Assembly (NCBI GenBank): GCA_910578585.1
Contig: CAJTRG010000004.1
Span: forward strand, 62,001-126,000
From: an uncultured Mailhella sp.
GTDB lineage: Bacteria; Desulfobacterota; Desulfovibrionia; Desulfovibrionales; Desulfovibrionaceae
DNA length: 64,000 nucleotides
Direction of reading: 5' to 3'
The notes under the pieces: generated by a model
Told to the model about the DNA's origin: nothing
Databases searched by the model: none
The model's input: the letters and a program-made list of their open reading frames with translations, nothing else
In this document: piece by piece, positions 15,314-23,608 of the stretch
Position numbering within the stretch: position 1 is the first letter of the stretch
Layout: every line of letters starts with the position of its first letter
Position numbers and translations under genes: made by a program

Positions 15314-17662
15314 GTGAGTATGCAAAATAATCAGCAAAAAGAACATGGCAATGTTCAGGAAGAGCGCACCATCGCGCGGGTACGGCGTTTAAAAGTAACC
15401 TGTATTAATGCCAGGTATGCGCAATACATACAAAAACTCTATCCTGAATTGATTGTTGTGCCCTTTGGAACAGCACTCAAATATAAAAAAGATATTGATG
15501 CCTTTATCACCGTGAAAGGGCGCTGGGCGTTTCTTGCCCATTTTCTGAAAATGCCTGTTTGGAATATTCGGGACGGTGTGTATAAACTTCCCGGGGTTTT
15601 GCCCACTTCCTTTATTTTAGAGAAAAAAGGCTCATTTCTTGACGCGCGTACGGAATCTGACTGGGAAGACTGCGTCAAGGCAACACCCGTTTTGCTGAAT
15701 ATTTTTAAGAAATTTTCCCTGAATGAAGAAGAGGATATTGCAAAATATTCTTCCATAACCAAAGAAGATACTGAACTCACCTCCTATGCAAAACGTTTTC
15801 TTTCCCTTTTGCCCATGTCGTTTCCGGCGCTCAGCCCCTATGGTATGGACGATGTCAAAGAAATTTTAGGGGAAGTTATCAACCAGAAAATAGGTATTGA
15901 GCGCTATGTTCTTGACGCTTCTCCCTATAAACTTTTTACGCCGGGCGGCAGAAAACGTGTTGTTATTATTGAACAGGCCCGCAAAACGAAACAGGAATTG
16001 AAAAAAGTTCTTGCCACTGAGCAAAGTTTTATGCAAATGGTGCAGGATGCCAAGGAACAGCACCCCGGGGCAGCCTTCTTCCTGCTGCAGCCTCCTTCTG
16101 TTTTGCAGGGCAAGAAAAAGGGCTATTTGAAAAAATTTGCTTTGGAAAACGGCATACAAATTATTTCTGAGCAGGTTTCCACCTTTTCTATTTTGGCACA
16201 AGCGGATGAAGTGTATACAGTCAGTGCAAGAATTGGTTTTGACGCGGTGCTCCTTGGCAAAACCGTCCATTGCTACGGTATGCCCTTTTATGCCGGCTGG
16301 GGACTGACCAAGGATAAAATTGCCTGTGCGCGCCGCAATATCAAGGTGAAAAAGGAAGAACTGTTTGCAGCTCTTTGTCTTTTCTTTACCCGTTATCTGC
16401 ACCCAATCACCGGTGAACCTTCCCACTTCCAGGCCTTTGTGCGTTTGATTTTATTGCAGGTTCCCCAGCTTTTTGAAAATAAACGTTTTATAGCCTGCAT
16501 TAATTTTGATGAACGGCAGAAGAGCTTTTTATCCAAAATGTACAAACATGCCAATATTCATTTTATGAAGGAACAGCAAGGTATTGAGGCTGCCTATAAC
16601 AACAGGGGCATGGTTTATACTGCTCTTGAACCCAATGAAGAGCTTCGCAAAAATTGCGGCAACATTCCGCTTGTCTATGTTCGTCCCGGCGCCTTTGACA
16701 GACTCTATAATCAGGAAAAACTGGTCTCATTCTGCTTTGAGGGCGGCCCTTATCCTCCGCTGGAAAAGATTTTGCAAATCAAACCCATGACGGAAAATGA
16801 TTTGCTTCGTGCTCGTTTGCTGCGTCAATTCTTATTGGAACTTTCTTCTTTCCGTGAGCATTATGATTATGAAAATGTCAAAGAAGACCAGGATGTTATT
16901 GTAATTATTGGGAATGCGGACATTGCTCCTCACGAATTTCCTGAAAGCACAGAATTGCAGGGCGGTACAGGAAATCTGGATAAGAAGGGCAGAGCATACC
17001 ATTCTTTCTCCCTGCCGCTTTCTGACGACGGCAAACTCATTGAATATATCCGCAAACAGCGTCCGGATGCCTATATCATCTATTGTCTGCAAAATAATAA
17101 TACCAAGGTTGATGTAGAAATTTTGGATTTGGCTGATGAGCTGATGCCTTTTGCGCGCCCTTCTGATTTTGTGCCGCTGGAAATGCTCGGCTTTACTGAA
17201 AATCCCTGCGGAACGGCGGGCAATAATGAAGACGATGATTTTGAGTGCATGCCCATTGAAGCTGTGGATGATATTGATATTTCCCACTGGGATAAGAAGC
17301 AGGTTGCCGCAAAACGCCTCATGGCAAAAGCTTCTGCCATGACCAAGGCAAAGAATGTTTTCTGTAAACTGAATAATTATCCCATTACCCATGTGCAGGG
17401 ACACAAGCTTGAAATCCATACCTATGATTCGCACCTGGGTATTGATGCGTTGGCTATTCCTTTGGAAGTCTATACCTATGGCTGGCCGTATTACGGCGGC
17501 TGGGGCTTGACCCACGACGCCGCCCAGTATTCTCTGCGCAACAGGAAACTCAATTTTGAGCAAATTCTGGCAGGGGCATTTATCACCCAGCCCCGTTATT
17601 TTGATACAGAAAATAAAATTTACTGTGAATCAGAAAACGCACCATTCTTGTTTGGGCGCTAA
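15314..17662 (+). CDS. kpsC: KpsC-type capsule beta-Kdo transferase with two modules
   Basis: KpsC adds the beta-Kdo linker to the lipid anchor of ABC-exported capsules. The protein has two related modules, each ending in a matching motif: GMPFYAGWGLT (about residue 320) and GWPYYGGWGLT (about residue 720). These are the family signatures. Length (782 residues) is longer than E. coli KpsC (about 675), mainly through the linker. A GTG start at 15314 directly abuts the rlpA stop; an ATG at 15320 is an alternative and neither has a perfect ribosome site. No kpsS, kpsE, kpsD or kpsMT is nearby, so the gene sits apart from a capsule export cluster. The Kdo precursor gene kdsD is 7 kb upstream. Confidence 0.87.
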   Translation: MSMQNNQQKEHGNVQEERTIARVRRLKVTCINARYAQYIQKLYPELIVVPFGTALKYKKDIDAFITVKGRWAFLAHFLKMPVWNIRDGVYKLPGVLPTSFILEKKGSFLDARTESDWEDCVKATPVLLNIFKKFSLNEEEDIAKYSSITKEDTELTSYAKRFLSLLPMSFPALSPYGMDDVKEILGEVINQKIGIERYVLDASPYKLFTPGGRKRVVIIEQARKTKQELKKVLATEQSFMQMVQDAKEQHPGAAFFLLQPPSVLQGKKKGYLKKFALENGIQIISEQVSTFSILAQADEVYTVSARIGFDAVLLGKTVHCYGMPFYAGWGLTKDKIACARRNIKVKKEELFAALCLFFTRYLHPITGEPSHFQAFVRLILLQVPQLFENKRFIACINFDERQKSFLSKMYKHANIHFMKEQQGIEAAYNNRGMVYTALEPNEELRKNCGNIPLVYVRPGAFDRLYNQEKLVSFCFEGGPYPPLEKILQIKPMTENDLLRARLLRQFLLELSSFREHYDYENVKEDQDVIVIIGNADIAPHEFPESTELQGGTGNLDKKGRAYHSFSLPLSDDGKLIEYIRKQRPDAYIIYCLQNNNTKVDVEILDLADELMPFARPSDFVPLEMLGFTENPCGTAGNNEDDDFECMPIEAVDDIDISHWDKKQVAAKRLMAKASAMTKAKNVFCKLNNYPITHVQGHKLEIHTYDSHLGIDALAIPLEVYTYGWPYYGGWGLTHDAAQYSLRNRKLNFEQILAGAFITQPRYFDTENKIYCESENAPFLFGR

Positions 17663-17735
17663 GCTTCTTTTGTAAAGAATTTTGGGAAGTTGGCAAAGCC
17701 TGCGAGCAACGGAGACCGGTACTTTGCTTGTGGAC

Positions 17736-17764
17736 TTGACTTATGCTTTTGATAACTGTACTAT
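17736..17764 (+). promoter_or_regulatory. Sigma-70 promoter for pta
   Basis: TTGACT at 17736-17741 and TACTAT at 17759-17764 are spaced by 17 bases. The pta start lies 27 bases further on, behind AAAGGAG. Confidence 0.65.
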
Positions 17765-17791
17765 TTTGCTAAGTATTTAAAGGAGTATGAT

Positions 17792-19909
17792 ATGGCTAAT
17801 ACACTTTATATCAGTGCAACTGCAGAAAGATCAGGGAAATCTGCAATTACATTAGGACTTATGCGTTTGCTTATCGGCCGTGTGGGCAAAGTTGGCTTCT
17901 TCCGCCCCATTGTTGAAGAATCAACCGGCTTTGACCATGAACTGCAATTGATAAGCGAATATTTTGGTTTAAATTTGCCCCAGGAACAATGCTATGCATT
18001 TACCTTAGAAGAAGCTCGCCGTCTTATTAACACAGGCCAAGTGAGCCAATTAATGGATAATATCCTGGAAACCTATAATAAACTTGCAAGCCAATACGAT
18101 TTTATCCTTTGCCAGGGCACAGACTTTTTGGGCAAACACGGTGCGTTTGAGCTGGAACTCAATGCGGATATTGTTTCCGCTCTTGGTGTGCCTGTTTTAC
18201 TTGTTCATCCAAGCATCAATAATAATGCTGAAGAAATCCGTTCTTCCGCTATTTCTGCTGTTGAAGTATTTTCACAGCGCGGCATTGAAATTGCTGCTCT
18301 TGTTGTCAACAGAGTGGATGCAGAACTTGTTGATATTGACAGCTTGAAAGCAGAAGTTTCTGCTCAGGTTACACAAAAAAATGCTAAAAATCCGCTCGTC
18401 TATTTTATTCCTGAAAATAATATTTTAGGCCGTCCGTCTCTTCGTGACGTGGCAAAAAGCTTCAATGCAGAAGTGCTTTTCTGTGAACAAAATCTTGTGG
18501 ATTATCACGTTGACGACTATTTGGTTGCTGCTATGTATTTGGGTAATTTCCTCAACTTCCTCCAAGAAGGCAACCTTGTTGTTACTCCCGGTGACCGTGA
18601 TGATGTGCTCTTAGGCTCCATTATCGCAAGTATGTCAAAATCTTATCCAAGCATCAGCGGTATTTTGCTTACCGGTGGCCTCAAACCTTCTCCATCCATT
18701 CTGCGCCTTGTTGAAGGTATGAGAAATATGTCTATTCCTGTGCTTGCTGTTAAAACAAATACCACAGAAACCATTGAAAACCTCAAAAACCTGCGTGACA
18801 GAATTGCTCCTGATGATACCAGAAAAGTGCATACTGCGCTCGGTAACTTCGACCGCTATATTGATTCCGATGAGCTTGCAAAACGTATTGTAGATGAAAA
18901 TACCAGCCGTATGACTCCTCGCATGTTTGAATACAAACTTATGGAACAGGCTCGCAAACATCCTATGCGCATAGTTTTGCCGGAAGGAAGCGAAGACAGA
19001 ATTTTGCGTGCTGCGGAAGCGCTTTATGCCCGCCAAACTGCGAAAATTATTTTGCTTGGTGATGTTGATGCCATTATGCAAAAAGCAAGAAGCATGTCTA
19101 TTTGTTTGGACGGCATTGAAATTATCAATCCTGCTCAATCACCAAAATTGCAGGAATACGCTGAAACCTATGCAGAACTTCGCAAGAAGAAAGGCATCAG
19201 CCTGGAAGAAGCTCAGGACCGCATGCTTGATCCTACCTATTTTGGTACCATGATGGTTTACAAAGACGACGCTGACGGCCTTGTTTCCGGTGCTGTGAAC
19301 ACAACAGCAAACACTGTTCGTCCTGCTCTTGAATTTATCAAAACAAAACCAGGTTTCTCCATTGTTTCCAGTACGTTCCTTATGTGCTTGAAAGACAGAG
19401 TACTTGCTTTTGGTGACTGCGCAATCAACCCGGATCCAACAGCAGAACAGCTTGCTGATATTGCGATCACTTCTTCTGAAACAGCAAGAATTTTTGGTGT
19501 TGAACCTCGCGTTGCAATGCTTTCTTACTCAACCGGCGCTTCCGGAAAGGGTGAAGATGTTGATAAGGTAAAAGAAGCAACTGCCATTGCCCATGAACGT
19601 GCTCCTGAACTCATGCTCGAAGGCCCATTGCAGTACGATGCTGCTATTGATCCTGAAGTTGCAAAGACCAAGATGCCAAACAGCCCTGTAGCTGGCAAGG
19701 CAACAGTCTTTATCTTCCCTGACCTCAATACCGGCAACAACACCTATAAGGCTGTACAAAGAGCTGCTGACGCCATTGCGATTGGCCCGATTCTCCAAGG
19801 TTTGAAGAAGCCTGTGAACGACCTTTCCCGCGGCTGCAACGTACCTGATATTATTAATACTGTTGCCATTACTGCAATTCAGGCACAAGCAGAAAAGGGC
19901 TTCATTTAG
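17792..19909 (+). CDS. pta: Phosphate acetyltransferase
   Basis: Pta converts acetyl-CoA and phosphate to acetyl-phosphate and CoA, for acetate formation or activation. The 705-residue protein is the long form (E. coli has 714): an N-terminal P-loop/dethiobiotin-synthetase-like domain (residues 1-210, ATAERSGKSAITLGLMRLL), a DRTGG domain (about 215-330) and the catalytic PTA_PTB domain (about 385-705, with LPEGSEDRILRAAEAL and LSYSTGASGKGEDVDKV). It is monocistronic, with promoter and terminator; the usual partner ackA does not follow, so acetate kinase must be elsewhere or absent. Confidence 0.95.
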   Translation: MANTLYISATAERSGKSAITLGLMRLLIGRVGKVGFFRPIVEESTGFDHELQLISEYFGLNLPQEQCYAFTLEEARRLINTGQVSQLMDNILETYNKLASQYDFILCQGTDFLGKHGAFELELNADIVSALGVPVLLVHPSINNNAEEIRSSAISAVEVFSQRGIEIAALVVNRVDAELVDIDSLKAEVSAQVTQKNAKNPLVYFIPENNILGRPSLRDVAKSFNAEVLFCEQNLVDYHVDDYLVAAMYLGNFLNFLQEGNLVVTPGDRDDVLLGSIIASMSKSYPSISGILLTGGLKPSPSILRLVEGMRNMSIPVLAVKTNTTETIENLKNLRDRIAPDDTRKVHTALGNFDRYIDSDELAKRIVDENTSRMTPRMFEYKLMEQARKHPMRIVLPEGSEDRILRAAEALYARQTAKIILLGDVDAIMQKARSMSICLDGIEIINPAQSPKLQEYAETYAELRKKKGISLEEAQDRMLDPTYFGTMMVYKDDADGLVSGAVNTTANTVRPALEFIKTKPGFSIVSSTFLMCLKDRVLAFGDCAINPDPTAEQLADIAITSSETARIFGVEPRVAMLSYSTGASGKGEDVDKVKEATAIAHERAPELMLEGPLQYDAAIDPEVAKTKMPNSPVAGKATVFIFPDLNTGNNTYKAVQRAADAIAIGPILQGLKKPVNDLSRGCNVPDIINTVAITAIQAQAEKGFI

Positions 19910-19940
19910 TCCTGACAGCTTAGTGTAAACCTTTTATAAG

Positions 19941-19966
19941 AAATGCCCCATTTTTGGGGCATTTTT
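19941..19966 (+). terminator. Terminator of pta
   Basis: A perfect 10-bp stem (AAATGCCCCA at 19941-19950 with TGGGGCATTT at 19955-19964) with a TTTT loop ends in a T run, 32 bases after the pta stop. Confidence 0.9.
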
Positions 19967-20003
19967 CGTTAATTTTTGAGATAAAAAATTTTTCCAAGAC
20001 CTT

Positions 20004-20280
20004 TAGAGCATTTCCGAAAAAAATTACAAATAATTTTAATAATAAAGCTTAAAAAGTTTTGTAAAGGGGTGCAGGGGAAGAAACTTTTTCAGCCACCGAA
20101 GGCGACGAAGTCGTTTGCGTTTGCGAAGAATGAGCAATTACGCAAATGGACAGCAGAGATGCCACCGAAGGCGACGAAGTTGTTTCTCTTATGTCGAGTT
20201 TACGAGACTTAGAGAAATGGACAGCAGAGATAAAGTTTTTCCCCTGCAAGAAATTCGTAAGATTTACCGGAAATGCTTTA
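20004..20280. mobile_element. MITE-like fold-back element, copy 1 (273 bp between TA repeats)
   Basis: The element lies between two TA dinucleotides (20004-20005 and 20279-20280) and has imperfect terminal inverted repeats: GAGCATTTCC on the left and GGAAATGCTT on the right. A long internal segment is nearly identical to a second element at 36162-36369. Inner arms around GCAGGGGAAGAAAC and GTTTTTCCCCTGC are also inverted. It has no transposase gene. This copy carries a tandem duplication: modules at 20092-20160 (69 bases) and 20161-20231 (71 bases) begin with the same 19 bases and end with the same 16, while the middles differ. TA flanks and termini suggest mobilisation by an IS630/Tc1-mariner-type transposase (inference). 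Confidence 0.75.
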
Positions 20281-20400
20281 GATCCATTATCAATAACTAA
20301 AAGCTCAATATTGGGATAGGACTGCGCAATAATTGAATCAATAGTTTCTTCCACATATTTTTTCGTGATTATAAGCTGGTATAATAACGGATACAAGTGG
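20281..20400 (-). pseudogene. Remnant of a family 2 glycosyltransferase N-terminus
   Basis: On the minus strand, codons from 20400 read PLVSVIIPAYNHEK, then, after one extra A in a run of six, YVEETIDSIIAQSYPNIELL and VIDNGS. Together this is the standard N-terminus of GT2 enzymes (nucleotide-binding strand, helix and DxGS). The frame is broken by the extra A and the gene is cut at its first 40 codons by the MITE at 20004-20280. After removing the element and one TA, the frame continues only 10 codons (KGLGKIFYLKN) to a stop. This is a decayed gene. The rest of the gap to 20487 shows no gene. Confidence 0.7.
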
Positions 20401-20487
20401 ATACCAGAACACGCGCCCCCCGTTTCTTTTCAGGAAAAATCCGTACTGTCGGTAATTTTCTATTTTTAAAGAGTTAATGATAAAATT

Positions 20488-22101
20488 TTAATGGATTTGC
20501 TGATGCACAATAACTTGTGACATCTTCTTTGCACGGTAGCACATATGTTCAATTGCACCGATTGCATCCAGGAAAGAAAGTCCAATGGCAGAACTGCATA
20601 AGCCCTGAGCAAGTCTCTTTACGTGCATGTGGCGAACTTCTGATTCCATTTGGCGAACTTCCTGAGAAAGTTCTTCCACTTGCGGGAAAGTTTCCGCTGC
20701 ACGGGCGTGAGGCAGGCCGATATTTTGAATGGAGATTTCAACAGCGGTATTGGCCTTGTCAAACATCTGCTGTAATTCAGAAAGGGCTTCGTCAGAGAAT
20801 GTACCCTGCATTTCTTCCTTCTTTTCCCATATGTGATAGAGCATCTTGCACTTATCCCCAATGCGTTCCATATCGCCTGCACTGCTGACATAACTGTGGA
20901 GGCGCACCAGTTCGGAGTCTGAAATGCTGTGTCGCATAAGAGCTTGGGAATAATCGTTAATTTCCTGATGATATCTGTCCAGAAGATTTTCAATGGCTGT
21001 GAGTTCTTCACGGGTAATCTTTTGGTGCAGGAAATAGAGTTCTTCAATCTTGTCAATAGCTTCGAGGAGAGCAGAGCCCATGGCCAAACATTCGTTCTTG
21101 ACCGCGTCAACCGCAACAGCCGGGGTAAATTCGATAAGCTTTGGATCGAGATAGGTTCTGTGGTGGATTTCCGGCTTTTCGGGATTGGGAATAATAGTGG
21201 TAATGAGCTTTGCAAAAAATCCCACAAAAGGAATAAAGAGAAGAGTGTTGCAGACGTTGAACAGTGTATGCGCGTTTGCAATCTGGTGACCAATGGAGAC
21301 CGCGCTGGCACGAATTAAATCAATATAGAGAGGTAAAAGCGGCAGGAAAATGAATACCCCAATAATATTGAAGAGCACGTGGGCAAGACAGGCTTGTTTT
21401 GCATGGCGGCAGGTGCCGATTGCCGCAAAAATAGTGGTAATGGTTGTCCCAATATTGCTGCCGTAAATAATGGGGATTGCAGCATCAAGGGTGAGCAGGC
21501 CCTGAGCGCTAAGCGCAATAGTCAAGCCCAGCGCCGCCGCACTTGATTGGATAAGCATGGTGACCACAGTACCGGCCAAAACGCCGAGCATGGTATTTTC
21601 TTTAAACATCAAAAATAAATCTTCACGAGTGCGGAGTATGGCCATGGAGCTTTCCATGGTTTCCATACCAATAAAAAGGAGACCAAAGCCAAACAGCCCG
21701 CCTCCTAAATGTTTTTGTGCATTTGATTTTCCTAAAAAGAGTAATGCAGAACCTGAAATAATAAATAAGTAACAAAAATCTTTAACTTTAAATGCGATAA
21801 TTTGACCTGTTACCGTTGTCCCGATATTTGCCCCCATAATAACGCCAATGGCTTGTTTGAGGGTCATAAGGCCAGCGTCAACAAAGCTGACAGTCATAAC
21901 TGTGGTTGCAGAACTGGATTGAATGAGCACAGTCACAACTGTTCCGACAATAACCCCTAAAACAGGAGTTTTTGTAAGCATACCAATAAGATTTTGTAAA
22001 CTGTTGCCGGCTAAAAGCTGCAGTGAGTCACTTATCATTTTAATAGAGTAAAGAAAAATCCCTACTCCGCCGATTAGTTGAATAACATTAAGTAATGTCA
22101 T
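20488..22101 (-). CDS. Na/Pi cotransporter family protein with PhoU-like tail
   Basis: The 537-residue protein has two repeats of a membrane unit containing the QSSSA motif (VTVLIQSSSATTVMT near residue 60; MLIQSSAAALGLTIA near residue 190) characteristic of SLC34/NptA transporters, then a cytoplasmic helical domain (residues about 330-530) resembling PhoU. Members import phosphate with sodium or regulate phosphate export (YjbB). ATG at 22101 is preferred, since GGAG lies 5 bases upstream on the minus strand; a GTG at 22107 would overlap that site. Transcribed alone, divergent from the che operon. Confidence 0.9.
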   Translation of the reverse strand: MTLLNVIQLIGGVGIFLYSIKMISDSLQLLAGNSLQNLIGMLTKTPVLGVIVGTVVTVLIQSSSATTVMTVSFVDAGLMTLKQAIGVIMGANIGTTVTGQIIAFKVKDFCYLFIISGSALLFLGKSNAQKHLGGGLFGFGLLFIGMETMESSMAILRTREDLFLMFKENTMLGVLAGTVVTMLIQSSAAALGLTIALSAQGLLTLDAAIPIIYGSNIGTTITTIFAAIGTCRHAKQACLAHVLFNIIGVFIFLPLLPLYIDLIRASAVSIGHQIANAHTLFNVCNTLLFIPFVGFFAKLITTIIPNPEKPEIHHRTYLDPKLIEFTPAVAVDAVKNECLAMGSALLEAIDKIEELYFLHQKITREELTAIENLLDRYHQEINDYSQALMRHSISDSELVRLHSYVSSAGDMERIGDKCKMLYHIWEKKEEMQGTFSDEALSELQQMFDKANTAVEISIQNIGLPHARAAETFPQVEELSQEVRQMESEVRHMHVKRLAQGLCSSAIGLSFLDAIGAIEHMCYRAKKMSQVIVHQQIH

Positions 22102-22299
22102 GAGCACTCCATGATTTTCAATGTTAAAATGCGTGATGTTATTCCTTGTTGTTTTAATGCCTTATTTAAAAAAATTGAGCAAGTAATTTTTGAAAAAATA
22201 TTAATTTCACAATGCAACAAATTTTGCCTGTAAAAAATATTTTTTTTTAATTTTATTTGATAATCTCGTTTAAAATAAGGATATTTTTATTGCAAAGAG

Positions 22300-22327
22300 T
22301 TGACTTTTTTGCTAGATACTTTATAAT
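22300..22327 (+). promoter_or_regulatory. Sigma-70 promoter of the che operon
   Basis: TTGACT at 22300-22305 and a consensus TATAAT at 22322-22327 have a 16-base spacer, 58 bases ahead of cheB. The surrounding 284-base gap between the Na/Pi transporter and cheB is very AT-rich and contains nothing else that I recognise. Confidence 0.7.
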
Positions 22328-22385
22328 TTTCAAAGTTGAGATTATAATTAAAAATAATAAGTGTTTTCGCTAAGAAGGATACTTT

Positions 22386-23585
22386 ATGATAAAGGTATTA
22401 GTTGTTGATGATTCAACATTTATGAGAAATTCACTCACTCGTATGCTTACTTCTGACCCGGAAATTGAAGTCGTTGGGCAGGCTGGTGATGGGATTGAAG
22501 CATTAGAGAAAATCAAAGAATTAAATCCTGATCTTATTTCTCTTGACCTTGAAATGCCTCGTATGGGCGGCTTGGAAATGCTCGAAAAAATGATGCGGGA
22601 TACTCCAAAACCTGTACTTGTTATTAGTTCTTTGACCTATGAAGGGGCAGAGGCAACATTAAAAGCATTGGAACTGGGTGCTCTTGACTATATGCCTAAA
22701 TATGTCGAGGGAACAACTGTTTTTGCCATTGCACAAAAAGAATTGACAGAAAAAGTCAAGGCTCTTGTAAAAAGTCCAAGCACACGACTCTTCCTGGCAA
22801 AACTTCGCATGAAAGCAGTCAAATCTTCTGTTGTGGCTGTTCGCACTCCATCAGCAGCTTCTGCAGAAACTGCCGCTGCTTCTTCTGTTGGTTCTGCTGC
22901 TGCGCAGGCAAATGCTGCCAATGCAAAGTTGAGCTCTTTGTCCATCAAAGCTGTTCCGGGACAAGGACAGGCTACCTATGTTCGTCCTAATGAGCCGCTG
23001 CCGACCGGACGCCCCAACCGTGACATCGTAGCGATCAGTGTTTCCACCGGCGGGCCGCCAGCTGTACAAAAAGTGCTCACCGCACTTCCAGAAAACTTCC
23101 CAGCTTGTATTTTGATTGCACAGCACATGCCGGCTGCTTTTACAGGAGCTTTTGCAAAACGTTTGGACAGCCTTTGCAAAATTACTGTCAAAGAAGCTAA
23201 AAACGGAGACCCTATTATTCCTGGTATTGCCTATGTTTGCCCCGGTGCACAACATATCAGCATCACCATTAAAGGTGCTTTGCCGCAAATTAAAGTTTCA
23301 CCAGAACCTACTACTGAAATCTATAAGCCTTGTGCAAATATTTTGAACCAATCTGTTTCCATTATGGGCAACAAGGTTGTTGGGCTTACTATGACCGGTA
23401 TGGGAGCTGACGGCTGCGAAGGATCTAAGGCATTGAAAGCAAAAGGCGGCTACCTTATAGCACAAAGTGAAGATACATGCGTTGTCTATGGTATGCCAAG
23501 AGCTGTCGTTGAAGCAAAGATTTTTAATGATATTGTAGACTTAGACGATATTTCAGACGCATTAATCCGTGCTTTATATAAATAG
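22386..23585 (+). CDS. cheB: Chemotaxis response regulator and protein-glutamate methylesterase CheB
   Basis: CheB removes methyl groups from chemoreceptors when phosphorylated by CheA. The 399-residue protein has an N-terminal receiver domain with Asp at about residue 54 (DLISLDLEMPRMGG), an Ala/Ser-rich linker (about 155-195), and the methylesterase domain with the catalytic Ser (VSTGGPP, about 220), His (IAQHMPAAF, about 246) and Asp (GMGADGCEG, about 341). It is slightly longer than E. coli CheB (349) because of the linker. It opens the cheB-HEAT-cheR-cheY-cheA cluster. Confidence 0.95.
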   Translation: MIKVLVVDDSTFMRNSLTRMLTSDPEIEVVGQAGDGIEALEKIKELNPDLISLDLEMPRMGGLEMLEKMMRDTPKPVLVISSLTYEGAEATLKALELGALDYMPKYVEGTTVFAIAQKELTEKVKALVKSPSTRLFLAKLRMKAVKSSVVAVRTPSAASAETAAASSVGSAAAQANAANAKLSSLSIKAVPGQGQATYVRPNEPLPTGRPNRDIVAISVSTGGPPAVQKVLTALPENFPACILIAQHMPAAFTGAFAKRLDSLCKITVKEAKNGDPIIPGIAYVCPGAQHISITIKGALPQIKVSPEPTTEIYKPCANILNQSVSIMGNKVVGLTMTGMGADGCEGSKALKAKGGYLIAQSEDTCVVYGMPRAVVEAKIFNDIVDLDDISDALIRALYK

Positions 23586-23608
23586 AATTCTTTAGTTGGA
23601 GATAAAAT

